This document shows positions 7,000 to 13,988 of a stretch of 14,194 nt of DNA, in pieces. The position numbers and the translations under genes were made by a program. The number at the start of each line of letters is the position of its first letter. The first letter of the stretch is position 1. The stretch spans positions 1 through 14,194 of the forward strand of contig NZ_CAKTYH010000043.1 in assembly GCF_934632265.1 (NCBI RefSeq), written 5' to 3'. The DNA comes from an uncultured Senegalimassilia sp. GTDB taxonomy: Bacteria; Actinomycetota; Coriobacteriia; Coriobacteriales; Eggerthellaceae. Below the pieces are notes generated by a model. The model was given only the letters and a program-made list of their open reading frames with translations. It searched no databases and was not told where the DNA came from.

Positions 7000-7676
7000 A
7001 CGTGCACGCCCTTCTCCTGGGCAAGCGCGCAGATGCGCTCGATGATCTGCTCGATGGTGCGGCCCGTGGAATCCATCTGCACGGCATCGGCCGCCGGCTT
7101 GAGCGGGCTGGTATCGCGCGAGGAATCGATGGCGTCGCGGCGCTCGATGTCGGCGAGCACCTCGGCGTAGTCGGTGCTGCCCACGCCGCGGCGCTCGTTT
7201 TGCGCCACGCGGCGATTGGCGCGCTCGGCGGCGCTGGCGGTCAGAAACACCTTCAGCTCGGCCTCGGGGAACACCGCCGTGCCGATATCGCGGCCTTCCA
7301 CCACGTAGTTGCCCGCGCGGCCGATGCGCTGCTGCTGGGCAACAAGCGCCTGGCGAACAGCGGGCGCAGCGGCCACGGCGCTGACGGAGCGGTCGATCTC
7401 GGCCGTGCGGATGGCATCGGTCACGTCCACACCGGAAATGGAGACACGACGCGGCAGCGGGTCGCCCGGCTCATGGGAGAACCCGATCTCGTGCATGTCG
7501 GCGATTCGGCCGAGCGCTTCGCCGTCTTCCAGCGAGACGCCGTCTTGCAGCGCCTGCCAGGCGATGGAACGGTACATGGCGCCCGTGTCCAGGCACGAGA
7601 AGCCCAAACGGCGCGCGACCGCCTTCGAAACGGTCGATTTGCCGGCTCCGCTCGGGCCGTCGATAGCGATGATCAT
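6996..7676 (-). CDS. cmk: Cytidylate kinase
   Basis: Cytosolic kinase phosphorylating CMP and dCMP with ATP, feeding CTP/dCTP and phospholipid precursor pools. The 226-residue length is typical. The P-loop is GPSGAGKS (7-14). LDTGAMYR (29-36) is the conserved nucleotide-site stretch, VVEGRDIGTAVFP (125-137) is a family signature, and RDTSPLKPA (187-195) lies in the C-terminal nucleotide-binding part. The ATG overlaps the aroA stop by four bases, and its own stop overlaps the plsC ATG by four bases. aroA-cmk neighbours are common in bacteria, and fusions are known in related groups; here they are separate proteins. Confidence 0.97.
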   Translation of the reverse strand: MIIAIDGPSGAGKSTVSKAVARRLGFSCLDTGAMYRSIAWQALQDGVSLEDGEALGRIADMHEIGFSHEPGDPLPRRVSISGVDVTDAIRTAEIDRSVSAVAAAPAVRQALVAQQQRIGRAGNYVVEGRDIGTAVFPEAELKVFLTASAAERANRRVAQNERRGVGSTDYAEVLADIERRDAIDSSRDTSPLKPAADAVQMDSTGRTIEQIIERICALAQEKGVHV

Positions 7677-8992
7677 CGTGCAAGCCTTTCGATATCGTCC
7701 AGGAAGCCGGGGTAGCTGACGCGCACGGCCTCGAAATCATTGATGTTCACGGCAACCTTGCCGGTCAGGCCGACGAGCGACCAGGTCATGGCAAGGCGAT
7801 GGTCGCCGAGCGAGTCGAACTCGAGCCCCTCGGAGACCTGCAAGCCGGGCTGGCCCTCGATGTAAAGGTCGTCGCCTTCGCACCACGTGTCCACGCCCAA
7901 CTTGGCCAGACCGTCCATTATAGCGGCAAGTCGGTCGGTTTCCTTCACGCGAAGCTCCCCAACCTGACGGAACACGGTGATTCCATGCGCGTGCGCCGCC
8001 ACCAACGCCAGCACGGGGATCTCGTCGATGATGCCGGCGATCTTGTCGGCCGGCACCTCGCAACCGCGCAGGTCGGGCGTGTAGCAAGCCTCGATGATGC
8101 CGTAGGGCTCCTTGCCCGCGGCGCCCGTGTGGGTGACGCTGACCTGGGCACCCATGCGCTCGAGCGTGCGCACGAAGCCGATGCGGGCCGTGTTCAGGCT
8201 GACGTCCTCGATCTGGATCGAGCTTTCGGGGCGCAAAACCGCCGCGCACGCAAGGAACGCCGCCGAAGAGGGGTCGCCCGGCACGAGCACTTCGCCGGCC
8301 TGGGGCTGCGCAGGGCCGGTCACGCTTGCCGTGCAGGAGCCGGCAGTGGTGGCCACGCCGTATTCGGGCAGCATGAGCTCGGTGTGGTTGCGGCTCGGCG
8401 CCGGCTCGTTGACCGTGGTGGTTCCCGAGGCGTACATGCCGGCGAGCAGCACAGCGGTCTTGAGCTGGGCCGATGCCATGGGGGCATCGTAGGTGAGGGG
8501 GCGCAGGCCGCCACCGTGGACGATGATGGGCAGCGTCTCGCGGCCTTCGGGAAGGAAGCGCGCGCCCATCTTCATGAGCGGCGCGGTGATACGGCGCATC
8601 GGGCGCTTGCACAGCGACGAATCGCCCGTGAGCGTGACCTGGATATCCCACGGCGCCAGGATGCCCATGAGCAGGCGCACCGTAGTGCCGGAGTTGCCGC
8701 AATCCACGGGCTCGTCAGGCTGGCTGGGACCGGCGGCGCCCCAACCGGTGATGCCGCCGGCAAGGCTTCCGTCGGCCTGTTTTTCCAGGCTGACCTGGGC
8801 GCCCAGGGCGCTCACGGCGCCGATGGAGCTGCGCACGTCGGCGGAATCGAGCACGCCCGACACGCGCGAGGTGCCTTCCGCCATGGCGGAGAACAGCACG
8901 GCGCGATGGCTGATGGACTTGTCGCCCGGCACGCGCGTGGAGCCGTGCATGGGGTTTTCCAACGGTTCGATGACGGTGACGTTATCCGACAT
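7673..8992 (-). CDS. aroA: 3-phosphoshikimate 1-carboxyvinyltransferase (EPSP synthase)
   Basis: Sixth step of the shikimate pathway, joining shikimate-3-phosphate and PEP to give EPSP. The 439-residue length is normal for this two-domain enzyme. Key motifs: PGDKSISHR (22-30, Lys25 and Arg30), DCGNSGTTVRLLMG (97-110), KRPM (129-132), SAQLKTA (174-180), the catalytic base in IIDEIP (Asp323/Glu324), ELRVKETDRL (346-355) and GDHRLAMT (396-403). The GDKSISHR and GNSGTT forms are those of the Gram-positive type rather than the enterobacterial type. The ATG has AAGGAG at ideal spacing. That ribosome site lies inside the end of tyrA, which overlaps aroA by 11 bases, so the two aromatic-pathway genes are coupled. 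Downstream it overlaps cmk by four bases. Confidence 0.98.
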   Translation of the reverse strand: MSDNVTVIEPLENPMHGSTRVPGDKSISHRAVLFSAMAEGTSRVSGVLDSADVRSSIGAVSALGAQVSLEKQADGSLAGGITGWGAAGPSQPDEPVDCGNSGTTVRLLMGILAPWDIQVTLTGDSSLCKRPMRRITAPLMKMGARFLPEGRETLPIIVHGGGLRPLTYDAPMASAQLKTAVLLAGMYASGTTTVNEPAPSRNHTELMLPEYGVATTAGSCTASVTGPAQPQAGEVLVPGDPSSAAFLACAAVLRPESSIQIEDVSLNTARIGFVRTLERMGAQVSVTHTGAAGKEPYGIIEACYTPDLRGCEVPADKIAGIIDEIPVLALVAAHAHGITVFRQVGELRVKETDRLAAIMDGLAKLGVDTWCEGDDLYIEGQPGLQVSEGLEFDSLGDHRLAMTWSLVGLTGKVAVNINDFEAVRVSYPGFLDDIERLAR

Positions 8993-10154
8993 GGGTGTGC
9001 TCCTTAGGCGCTAGCGGGCTGAAAGAAACGGAGAAACCGGCGTTGATAAGGTGCGCCGACAGCTTGCCGATGTCGCCTTCGTCGGTGAGCACGAGCGAGA
9101 GCACGGCCGAGTCCTCGGTGACGTGATCGATCTCGATGGATTGGATGTTGCACCCCACCTTGCTGGTGATGGTGGTGACCTCGGCGACCACGCCGGGGCG
9201 GTCCTCCATGGGGATGCGCACCTCCAGCAGGCGCTCGGTGCACGGCAGCCATGCGGCCGGCAGCGCGCGGCGCGCATCGGCGGCCTCGGCGAGTAGGCTG
9301 GTCAACGTTGCGCGATCGCCCGCCTCGAGCGCGTCGGCGAACTGCCCGATGATGCCCTGCATCTCGCGCAAACCACCCAAAAGCGCGTCTTTGTTGTCAA
9401 AGGCGATACCGCACCACAGCTCGGGAGAGCCCGCGGCGATGCGCGTGGAGTCCTTGAAGCCGCCCGCCGCCAGGCGCATGAGCGAATCCTGGCCCTTTGC
9501 GTGGCGCACGGCAAGCTGCACGAGCGAGCTGGCGGTGAAATGCGGCACGTGGCTGACCACGGCAACTGCGGCGTCATGCTGCTCGCGCGGCAGGCTGATG
9601 ACGCGCGCGCCGATGCCGGTGATCAGCTCGTGCAGGCGCGTGAAGTGCTCCGCCGGCGTGTCGGCATCGGGGCACAAGATCCAGTACGCGCCCTTGAACA
9701 GGTCGGCGCGGGCGCCCACAATGCCGTTCTTCTCGGAGCCGGCCATAGGGTGGCCGGGAACGAAGTTCTGCGGATACGGAAGGGTGTGCGCGGCCATTTC
9801 GATGATGCGGCTTTTCGTGGAAGCGGTATCGGTGATGATGCCGCGATAGCCCCACTCCGCCAAATCTTTCAGATAGCCTTCCACCACGCTGACGGGCGTG
9901 GCTAAAACCACCAGGTCGCAGCTCTCTTCGATGAACGCGCGGAACTCCGCGGCATCGGGGGCGGCGGTGGCGGTGGCCCAGCCCCTGTTGACGGCCTCGA
10001 CGCGGGTAGCCAGGTCGGTGTCGACGGCCATGACCTGCGCCGACGGGTTCGCTGCGCGCAATGCGGCGGCGAAACTGGCGCCGATGAGGCCGAAGCCTAT
10101 GACGGCTACGTTTTCGAAGCCGCCGGTTTTCGCTTGATCGATTGTTTGTGCCAT
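8982..10154 (-). CDS. tyrA: Prephenate dehydrogenase with C-terminal ACT domain
   Basis: NAD(P)-dependent oxidative decarboxylation of prephenate to 4-hydroxyphenylpyruvate, on the way to tyrosine. The Rossmann motif GFGLIG is at 20-25 (VAVIGFGLIG), followed by VLATPVSVV (83-91), TDTASTKS (108-115) and the active-site GHPMAGSEKNG (134-144, His135). The helical domain carries EQHD (191-194) and SHVPH (201-205). An ACT domain (about 311-378, MEDRPGVVAEVTTI and NIQSIEID) suggests feedback control by an aromatic amino acid, probably tyrosine. I start at the ATG at 10154 (390 residues). The frame reaches a TTG at 10205, but family members begin shortly before the Rossmann strand. The ribosome site is weak: GGAAGG lies 13 bases away. 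A TATAAT box is at 10311-10316. First gene of the tyrA-aroA-cmk-plsC block. Confidence 0.96.
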   Translation of the reverse strand: MAQTIDQAKTGGFENVAVIGFGLIGASFAAALRAANPSAQVMAVDTDLATRVEAVNRGWATATAAPDAAEFRAFIEESCDLVVLATPVSVVEGYLKDLAEWGYRGIITDTASTKSRIIEMAAHTLPYPQNFVPGHPMAGSEKNGIVGARADLFKGAYWILCPDADTPAEHFTRLHELITGIGARVISLPREQHDAAVAVVSHVPHFTASSLVQLAVRHAKGQDSLMRLAAGGFKDSTRIAAGSPELWCGIAFDNKDALLGGLREMQGIIGQFADALEAGDRATLTSLLAEAADARRALPAAWLPCTERLLEVRIPMEDRPGVVAEVTTITSKVGCNIQSIEIDHVTEDSAVLSLVLTDEGDIGKLSAHLINAGFSVSFSPLAPKEHTHVG

Positions 10155-10310
10155 AAGGCGATGCAGACCTTCCGGATCCGATCTAGGATAGGACGTTGCG
10201 GGCAAGCCGGCATCGCATCGGCAAGCGCGAAACCGCCGCGCAGGTCAAAGAACGCCCGCGACAAGGCGAAACGCCGAGTTCGCAAACACCAGCAGTTTAC
10301 CCGGGTGACC

Positions 10311-10316
10311 ATTATA
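10311..10316 (-). promoter_or_regulatory. TATAAT -10 box for the tyrA operon
   Basis: The minus strand reads GGTTATAATGG here, a perfect -10 consensus in GC-rich DNA, pointing at tyrA. The expected start is near 10304, leaving a leader of about 150 bases. No good -35 hexamer lies 16-18 bases upstream. The same TTATAATGG string occurs before the M50 protease gene. Confidence 0.5.
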
Positions 10317-10370
10317 ACCGTTTCCCAGCAGCACGCATCCCGCCGCGCCCGGCAAGCACGAGGGGAACAT

Positions 10371-10410
10371 GAACAGGGGACGTGAACAGGGGACGGAGGT
10401 GTGTTCGCGG
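10371..10410 (+). repeat. GAACAGGGGACGG-type repeat, copy 1
   Basis: This copy contains a 29-base block (10382-10410) identical to 10487-10515 and preceded by a partial unit GAACAGGGGAC at 10371-10381. The block carries short complementary ends (GAAC and GTTC) around a GGGGACGGAGG core. It lies in the gap between rluB and tyrA. Confidence 0.85.
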
Positions 10411-10476
10411 GGAAGCTCGTCGGCGATGCAGCACTGCGCACGAACAACGCGCGACGCGAGACCCGCCAACGGGCGC

Positions 10477-10515
10477 GAACAGGGGCGTGAACAGGGGACG
10501 GAGGTGTGTTCGCGG
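10477..10515 (+). repeat. GAACAGGGGACGG-type repeat, copy 2
   Basis: Second direct copy. Bases 10487-10515 match copy 1 exactly over 29 bases, offset by 105. Its partial leading unit differs from that of copy 1 by one base deletion (GAACAGGGGC before the shared block). With copy 3 it forms a 26-bp hairpin. Confidence 0.85.
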
Positions 10516-10543
10516 TTGCCCTTTCATTTCCCAAAAGAGCCCT

Positions 10544-10572
10544 CGTGAACACACCTCCGTCCCCTGTTCACG
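10544..10572 (-). repeat. GAACAGGGGACGG-type repeat, inverted copy 3
   Basis: Inverted copy. Bases 10547-10572 are the exact complement of 10486-10511, giving a perfect 26-bp stem with a 35-base loop. The copy also has a perfect 7-bp inverted repeat at its own ends (CGTGAAC and GTTCACG). It starts about 30 bases past the rluB stop, so in rluB mRNA the stem could end transcription or protect the 3' end, although no T-run follows. Confidence 0.85.
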
Positions 10573-10601
10573 CCGCGCATCCCTGCACCACCGGCGACCT
10601 T

Positions 10602-11483
10602 CTACTTAATAGATGCGTGCAGCGCCGCTACTTCTTCGGGGGTGAGCTCGCGCCATTGGCCGCGGGGCAAGTCGCCTAGCTCGATGGGGCCGAAGCTGTC
10701 GCGATGCAGGGCCAAAACGCCGTGCTTAATGGCCGACAGCATACGCTTGACCTGGCGTTTCCTTCCTTCGCGCAACACCACGCGCACCACGGCGCGCTGC
10801 TGGGAACGCTTACGCAGGATGGCGGCGCGTTGCGGGCTGGGCACGCTGCCGTTGGGCTCATGATCGGGCACGGCGGGCGGCACCTCCAGCATGGACAGCG
10901 CGCGCTTCGCTTCCGCGCCTTCCACCAGCGCGGCCTTCGCAGGCGCGGTCATGCCGTCGTCAAGCTGGATGCCCTGCTCAAGCTGGGCCAGCTGCTCGGG
11001 CGTGGGTTTGCCGTTGACCAGCGCCAGATAGCGCTTCTCCACATGATGGCGCGGATGCAAAAGGCCGTTTCCCAGCTCGCCATCGGTACTGAACAGCAAA
11101 AGGCCCGTGGTGTCGAAGTCCAGGCGCCCGATGGGGAACAGCCCCGGGAAGCGGTCGGTGGGAACGAGCTCGGCCACCGTGGGGCGACCCTGCGGGTCGG
11201 ACATGGTGGTCACGTAACCGGCGGGTTTGTGCAGCATGATGGTGACGGGGCCGCCCTCCAAGCGCACGGGCACGCCGTCGACGGCCACCTGGTCCACCAG
11301 CGGGTCAACCTTGCTTCCTAACTCGGTGACCACCTGGCCGTTCACCGTCACGCGCCCGGCGGTCATGAGGTTTTCCGACCCTCGACGGCTTGCCGCGCCG
11401 GCGCGCGCCAGGAACTTCTGCAGGCGCATGGGCACAAGGCGCTCCTCGGGCTGCGTTTGGTTGGGTTTGAGTTGCCTGGTCAT
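10602..11483 (-). CDS. rluB: RsuA/RluB-family rRNA pseudouridine synthase
   Basis: Converts a uridine in rRNA to pseudouridine. The position next to scpA-scpB favours the RluB (23S rRNA) branch, but the target base is not readable from sequence. An S4 RNA-binding domain covers about 19-65 (MRLQKFLARAGAASRR). The catalytic core has HKPAGYVTT (85-93), GRLDFDTTGLLL (119-130, catalytic Asp122) and REGRKRQVKRML (238-249). Residues about 200-230 form a Pro/Gln/Arg-rich stretch inserted between core strands and longer than usual. The start at 11483 has GGGAG close upstream; an internal ATG at 11429 (Met19), directly before the S4 domain, is an alternative. It follows scpB by 42 bases in the same direction. 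Confidence 0.93.
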   Translation of the reverse strand: MTRQLKPNQTQPEERLVPMRLQKFLARAGAASRRGSENLMTAGRVTVNGQVVTELGSKVDPLVDQVAVDGVPVRLEGGPVTIMLHKPAGYVTTMSDPQGRPTVAELVPTDRFPGLFPIGRLDFDTTGLLLFSTDGELGNGLLHPRHHVEKRYLALVNGKPTPEQLAQLEQGIQLDDGMTAPAKAALVEGAEAKRALSMLEVPPAVPDHEPNGSVPSPQRAAILRKRSQQRAVVRVVLREGRKRQVKRMLSAIKHGVLALHRDSFGPIELGDLPRGQWRELTPEEVAALHASIK

Positions 11484-11525
11484 GATTCTCCCATCACAGG
11501 TCGGTCGAGGTTTGCCGGGAACCGG

Positions 11526-12479
11526 TTACTCGTCGTCGGTTTCGAGCCTCAGGTTGTCGAAGTCGATCTTCTCCACCAGTCCGAAGCTTTGCGCCATGGC
11601 ATCGGCGAGCATCTGCTGCGCAGCGCTGCTTGCCGGGCCGTCACCGGCCGGGAACGCCGCCTGCGCGCCCGATGCGTCGCGATCCAGGTCGTCGGCAGTA
11701 GACTCCCCGTCCGCCGCTTCGCGCCCTGGCGCCGCTTGCCGCGGCCCGCCAGCTTCGCCGGCCGCATTCGCGCCGCCGGCACCCTTCTCCGAGGTCAGCG
11801 CGCCGCCGGCGCCTTCGTCCTCGAAATCGAACTGCAGGCCGTCGAACGGATCGTCCGCTTCCCCATTCGACACCTGCGCCTCGGGCGCCACGTGCGCCTC
11901 CTGCCCGCCTGCGCTCAGGCGCTCGCGGATGAGCTGACGAGTCGCATCATCGGGCGCAAACTCGTCCAGATTGGGAAGGTCGCGCACCGAGCGCAGCCCG
12001 AACTTCTCCAGAAAACCGCGCGTGGTGGCGTACAGCGTGGGGTTGCCCGGCGCGTCGGCCTGCCCTGCTTCGCGGATCAACCCCTTCTCCACCAGGGAGT
12101 TTATGGAGCTGTCGGAGTTCACGCCGCGCACACTGGCAACTCCGGCGCGCGTGCAGGGCTGCAGGTACGCAACGATGGCCAGCGTTTCCATGGCCGCTTG
12201 CGAGAGCTTGCGCGTGTCCCACGACAGCACGTACTTCTCCACCAGGCTGTGGTAAGCCGGGTGCGTGTACAGCCGCCAGCCGCCGGCCACTTCGCGCAGC
12301 TGGATGCCGCGCTGCTCGCGCTCCAGCTTCTCGCGCAGGTCCACCAGCGCCTGTTCAACCAGCTTCGGGTCGGCCTCCAGCATGTCGGCCAGCTCGATGA
12401 CGCCGACCGGCTCGTCGGTGACGAACAGCATGGCCTCTATGGCGCCGGGCAGTTGCGCCTGATCAAGTCCTTCGAACAT
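11526..12479 (-). CDS. scpB: Segregation and condensation protein B, long C-terminal tail
   Basis: Subunit of the SMC-ScpA-ScpB complex that compacts and segregates the chromosome; a ScpB dimer binds ScpA. Two winged-helix domains occupy about 8-90 and 91-170, with family stretches AIEAMLFV (13-20), WRLYTHPAY (68-76), LSQAAMETLAIVAYLQPCTRAGV (92-114) and GNPTLYATTRGFLEKFGL (145-162). ScpB proteins are usually around 190-200 residues, and this one has 317. The extra part (about 190-317) is Ala/Gly/Asp/Glu-rich and probably disordered. It contains an acidic-aromatic DGLQFDFEDE segment (213-222) and ends in a likely helix (287-303) followed by KIDFDNLRLE. Its ATG immediately follows the scpA stop (TAG then ATG), implying coupled translation. 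Confidence 0.95.
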   Translation of the reverse strand: MFEGLDQAQLPGAIEAMLFVTDEPVGVIELADMLEADPKLVEQALVDLREKLEREQRGIQLREVAGGWRLYTHPAYHSLVEKYVLSWDTRKLSQAAMETLAIVAYLQPCTRAGVASVRGVNSDSSINSLVEKGLIREAGQADAPGNPTLYATTRGFLEKFGLRSVRDLPNLDEFAPDDATRQLIRERLSAGGQEAHVAPEAQVSNGEADDPFDGLQFDFEDEGAGGALTSEKGAGGANAAGEAGGPRQAAPGREAADGESTADDLDRDASGAQAAFPAGDGPASSAAQQMLADAMAQSFGLVEKIDFDNLRLETDDE

Positions 12480-13271
12480 CTATTCCTCCCCAACCGACGT
12501 CAGCGCGTCGTCGCCGTCCAGCAAAAGCTCGCCCGAGCCCTCGATGTACTCGATGTCGATGTCGCCGAACAGCTGGCTTTGCTCCACGCGAACCATGGAG
12601 CGCTTGTACAGCTCGAGCACCGCAAGGAACGTGACCACCACCAGCGGCGTAGGCGCATCGTCGGCGATCAGCTGCGAGAAGCGCAGCTGCTTGAGGTTGC
12701 GGATGCGCTGATGGATGGCACGCACGTGCACCTCCACCGGGATGGGCTTCGCAGCGATGTGCTCGCTTTCCAGCAGGAACACCTCGCGCCGCGCCAGCGC
12801 GCGGGCGGCAAGCAGCGCGAGCGAGTCAAGCGACACGTCGCGCAGGAAGTCGGGCATGAGGTTCAGGAAGCACGCCTCGGGGCCGAACGGGCGCGGGTGC
12901 ATACGGCCCTCGGTGACGAAGCGGGCGTGCAGCGCCGCGGCGGCGTTCTTATACTGCTTATACTCCAGCAGGCGCTCCACCAGCATGTCGCGCGCCTCGG
13001 AGGGCGCCAGCTCGGCGATGTCGTCCTCAACCTCGATATGCTCGCGCGGCAACAGGCTTTGCGCCTTGATCTCCAGCAGCGTGCTGGCCACCAGCAGAAA
13101 ATCGCTGGCGACGTCCAGGTCAAGGTTCTGCATGCGGCCCACTTCGGCCAGATATTGGTCGGCGATCTGCGTGATATTGATGGCGCCGATGTCAACCTTC
13201 TGACGGCTGACCAGGTACAACAGCAGATCGAACGGCCCCTCGAAGCTGTCGGTGCGAACGCGATACGACAC
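12480..13271 (-). CDS. scpA: Segregation and condensation protein A (kleisin)
   Basis: Kleisin subunit that bridges the SMC heads and recruits ScpB. The 263-residue length is typical. The N-terminal SMC-binding region starts with the hallmark FEGPFDLLLYLV (10-21), followed by VDIGAINITQIADQY (26-40) and FLLVASTLLEIKAQSLLP (58-75). A variable middle joins a C-terminal winged helix with VTFLAVLELYKRSMVRVEQSQLFGDI (213-238). The start is GTG at 13271, chosen because the family begins a few residues before this motif; the ribosome site is weak (GGGG). The M50 protease gene ends 15 bases upstream and scpB starts directly after the stop, so the three are probably one transcript. Confidence 0.96.
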   Translation of the reverse strand: MSYRVRTDSFEGPFDLLLYLVSRQKVDIGAINITQIADQYLAEVGRMQNLDLDVASDFLLVASTLLEIKAQSLLPREHIEVEDDIAELAPSEARDMLVERLLEYKQYKNAAAALHARFVTEGRMHPRPFGPEACFLNLMPDFLRDVSLDSLALLAARALARREVFLLESEHIAAKPIPVEVHVRAIHQRIRNLKQLRFSQLIADDAPTPLVVVTFLAVLELYKRSMVRVEQSQLFGDIDIEYIEGSGELLLDGDDALTSVGEE

Positions 13272-13286
13272 GATGCCCCGCCGCCC

Positions 13287-13973
13287 CTACGAAATGGCGA
13301 AGGGGAACAGCAGGTTGCCCAGATTGCCGGCGGTGACGTCCAGGTAGATGCCGAACACGTTCACGTGGATGATATACGGCAGCAAAATGGCCACGATCAT
13401 GAAAATGGGGAACGCATACTGCTGCACCTTGTAGTACTTCGGCAGCCACTTCACGGGCATGAAGAACGCGAAGATGGAGCTACCGTCGAGCGGCGGGATG
13501 GGCAGCAGGTTGAAGAACATCAGGTACAGGTTGATCAGCGCGAACATGGGCAGGAACATCAGGTAGAAGTAAAAGAACGCCTGGCTTTGCACCACCCACT
13601 GCGCAACGGGGGCGAACCCGTAGAGCACCCACGCGACCACGGCCGCCAGCACGGCGAGCAACAGGTTCGCGGCAGGACCGGCCAAACCCACGATCAGGTC
13701 GCCCTTGCGCGGGTCCTTGAAGTACGCGGGGTTGTACGGCACCGGCTTGGCGTAGCCGAACACGGGCATGTTCATGGCCATGAGCAAAAACGGCATGATA
13801 ACGGTGCCGAACGGGTCGACGTGCGCAAGCGGATTGAACGACAGGCGCCCCGCGCGCTTGGCGGTGGGGTCGCCTAATTTCCAGGCAGCAAAGCCGTGCG
13901 CCATCTCGTGCAACACGATGGCGGGAACGAAGCTCAAGATCGAGCAGATGAGATAAGGAAGCTGTGTAGTCAT
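13287..13973 (-). CDS. Site-2-type M50 family intramembrane metalloprotease
   Basis: Polytopic membrane zinc protease of the short bacterial site-2 group (no PDZ domain), 228 residues. The zinc motif HEMAH is His22-Glu23-His26 in the first hydrophobic segment. The third metal ligand is Asp163 in NLLPIPPLDGS (155-165). GLAGPAANLLLAVLAA (96-111) is another family stretch, and about five hydrophobic segments are visible. Its substrate is unknown. It commonly sits next to scpA-scpB in Gram-positive bacteria, as here, first in the run with 15 bases to scpA. I start at the ATG at 13973 with GGAG at 13979-13982; the frame extends to a TTG at 14018 without support. A TATAAT box lies almost on top of the ribosome site. 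Confidence 0.93.
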   Translation of the reverse strand: MTTQLPYLICSILSFVPAIVLHEMAHGFAAWKLGDPTAKRAGRLSFNPLAHVDPFGTVIMPFLLMAMNMPVFGYAKPVPYNPAYFKDPRKGDLIVGLAGPAANLLLAVLAAVVAWVLYGFAPVAQWVVQSQAFFYFYLMFLPMFALINLYLMFFNLLPIPPLDGSSIFAFFMPVKWLPKYYKVQQYAFPIFMIVAILLPYIIHVNVFGIYLDVTAGNLGNLLFPFAIS

Positions 13974-13982
13974 AATCGCTCC

Positions 13983-13988
13983 ATTATA
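13983..13988 (-). promoter_or_regulatory. TATAAT box just before the M50 protease gene
   Basis: The minus strand reads GCGTTATAATGGAGCGATTATG. If the TATAAT is a -10 box, transcription would start near 13976, leaving about three bases before the ATG and excluding the GGAG ribosome site. It is therefore either a near-leaderless promoter or a chance match. No clear -35 hexamer was found. Confidence 0.35.

Larger units (their letters stand above)
10155..10601. other. 447-base gene-free region: tyrA leader plus repeat cluster
   Basis: The right part (10371-10572) is a cluster of GAACAGGGGACGG-type repeats after rluB. The left part (10155-10304) would be a leader of about 150 bases if the TATAAT box at 10311-10316 is used. 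In that leader I see only small hairpins, such as GGCG-TTT-CGCC. There is no T-box motif, no recognisable riboswitch and no convincing aromatic-rich leader peptide. An open frame covers much of the region on the minus strand, but it reads through the repeats and looks accidental. Confidence 0.65.

Noticed and set aside
10155..10304. T-box or known riboswitch before tyrA
   Set aside because: No T-box consensus or other familiar core was found on the minus strand.
10106..10552. Minus-strand frame with repeated TPPSPVH-like residues, possible tyrA leader peptide
   Set aside because: The residues come from translating the repeat units, and the frame runs into tyrA in another phase. It is not rich in Tyr, and most of it lies upstream of the TATAAT box.
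10371..10572. CRISPR array
   Set aside because: Only two direct copies 105 bases apart and one inverted copy, with no regular spacers or cas genes.
11457..13877. Plus-strand open frame of 806 codons
   Set aside because: Antisense to scpB, scpA and the M50 gene. The composition is typical of a mirror frame, and no motif was seen.
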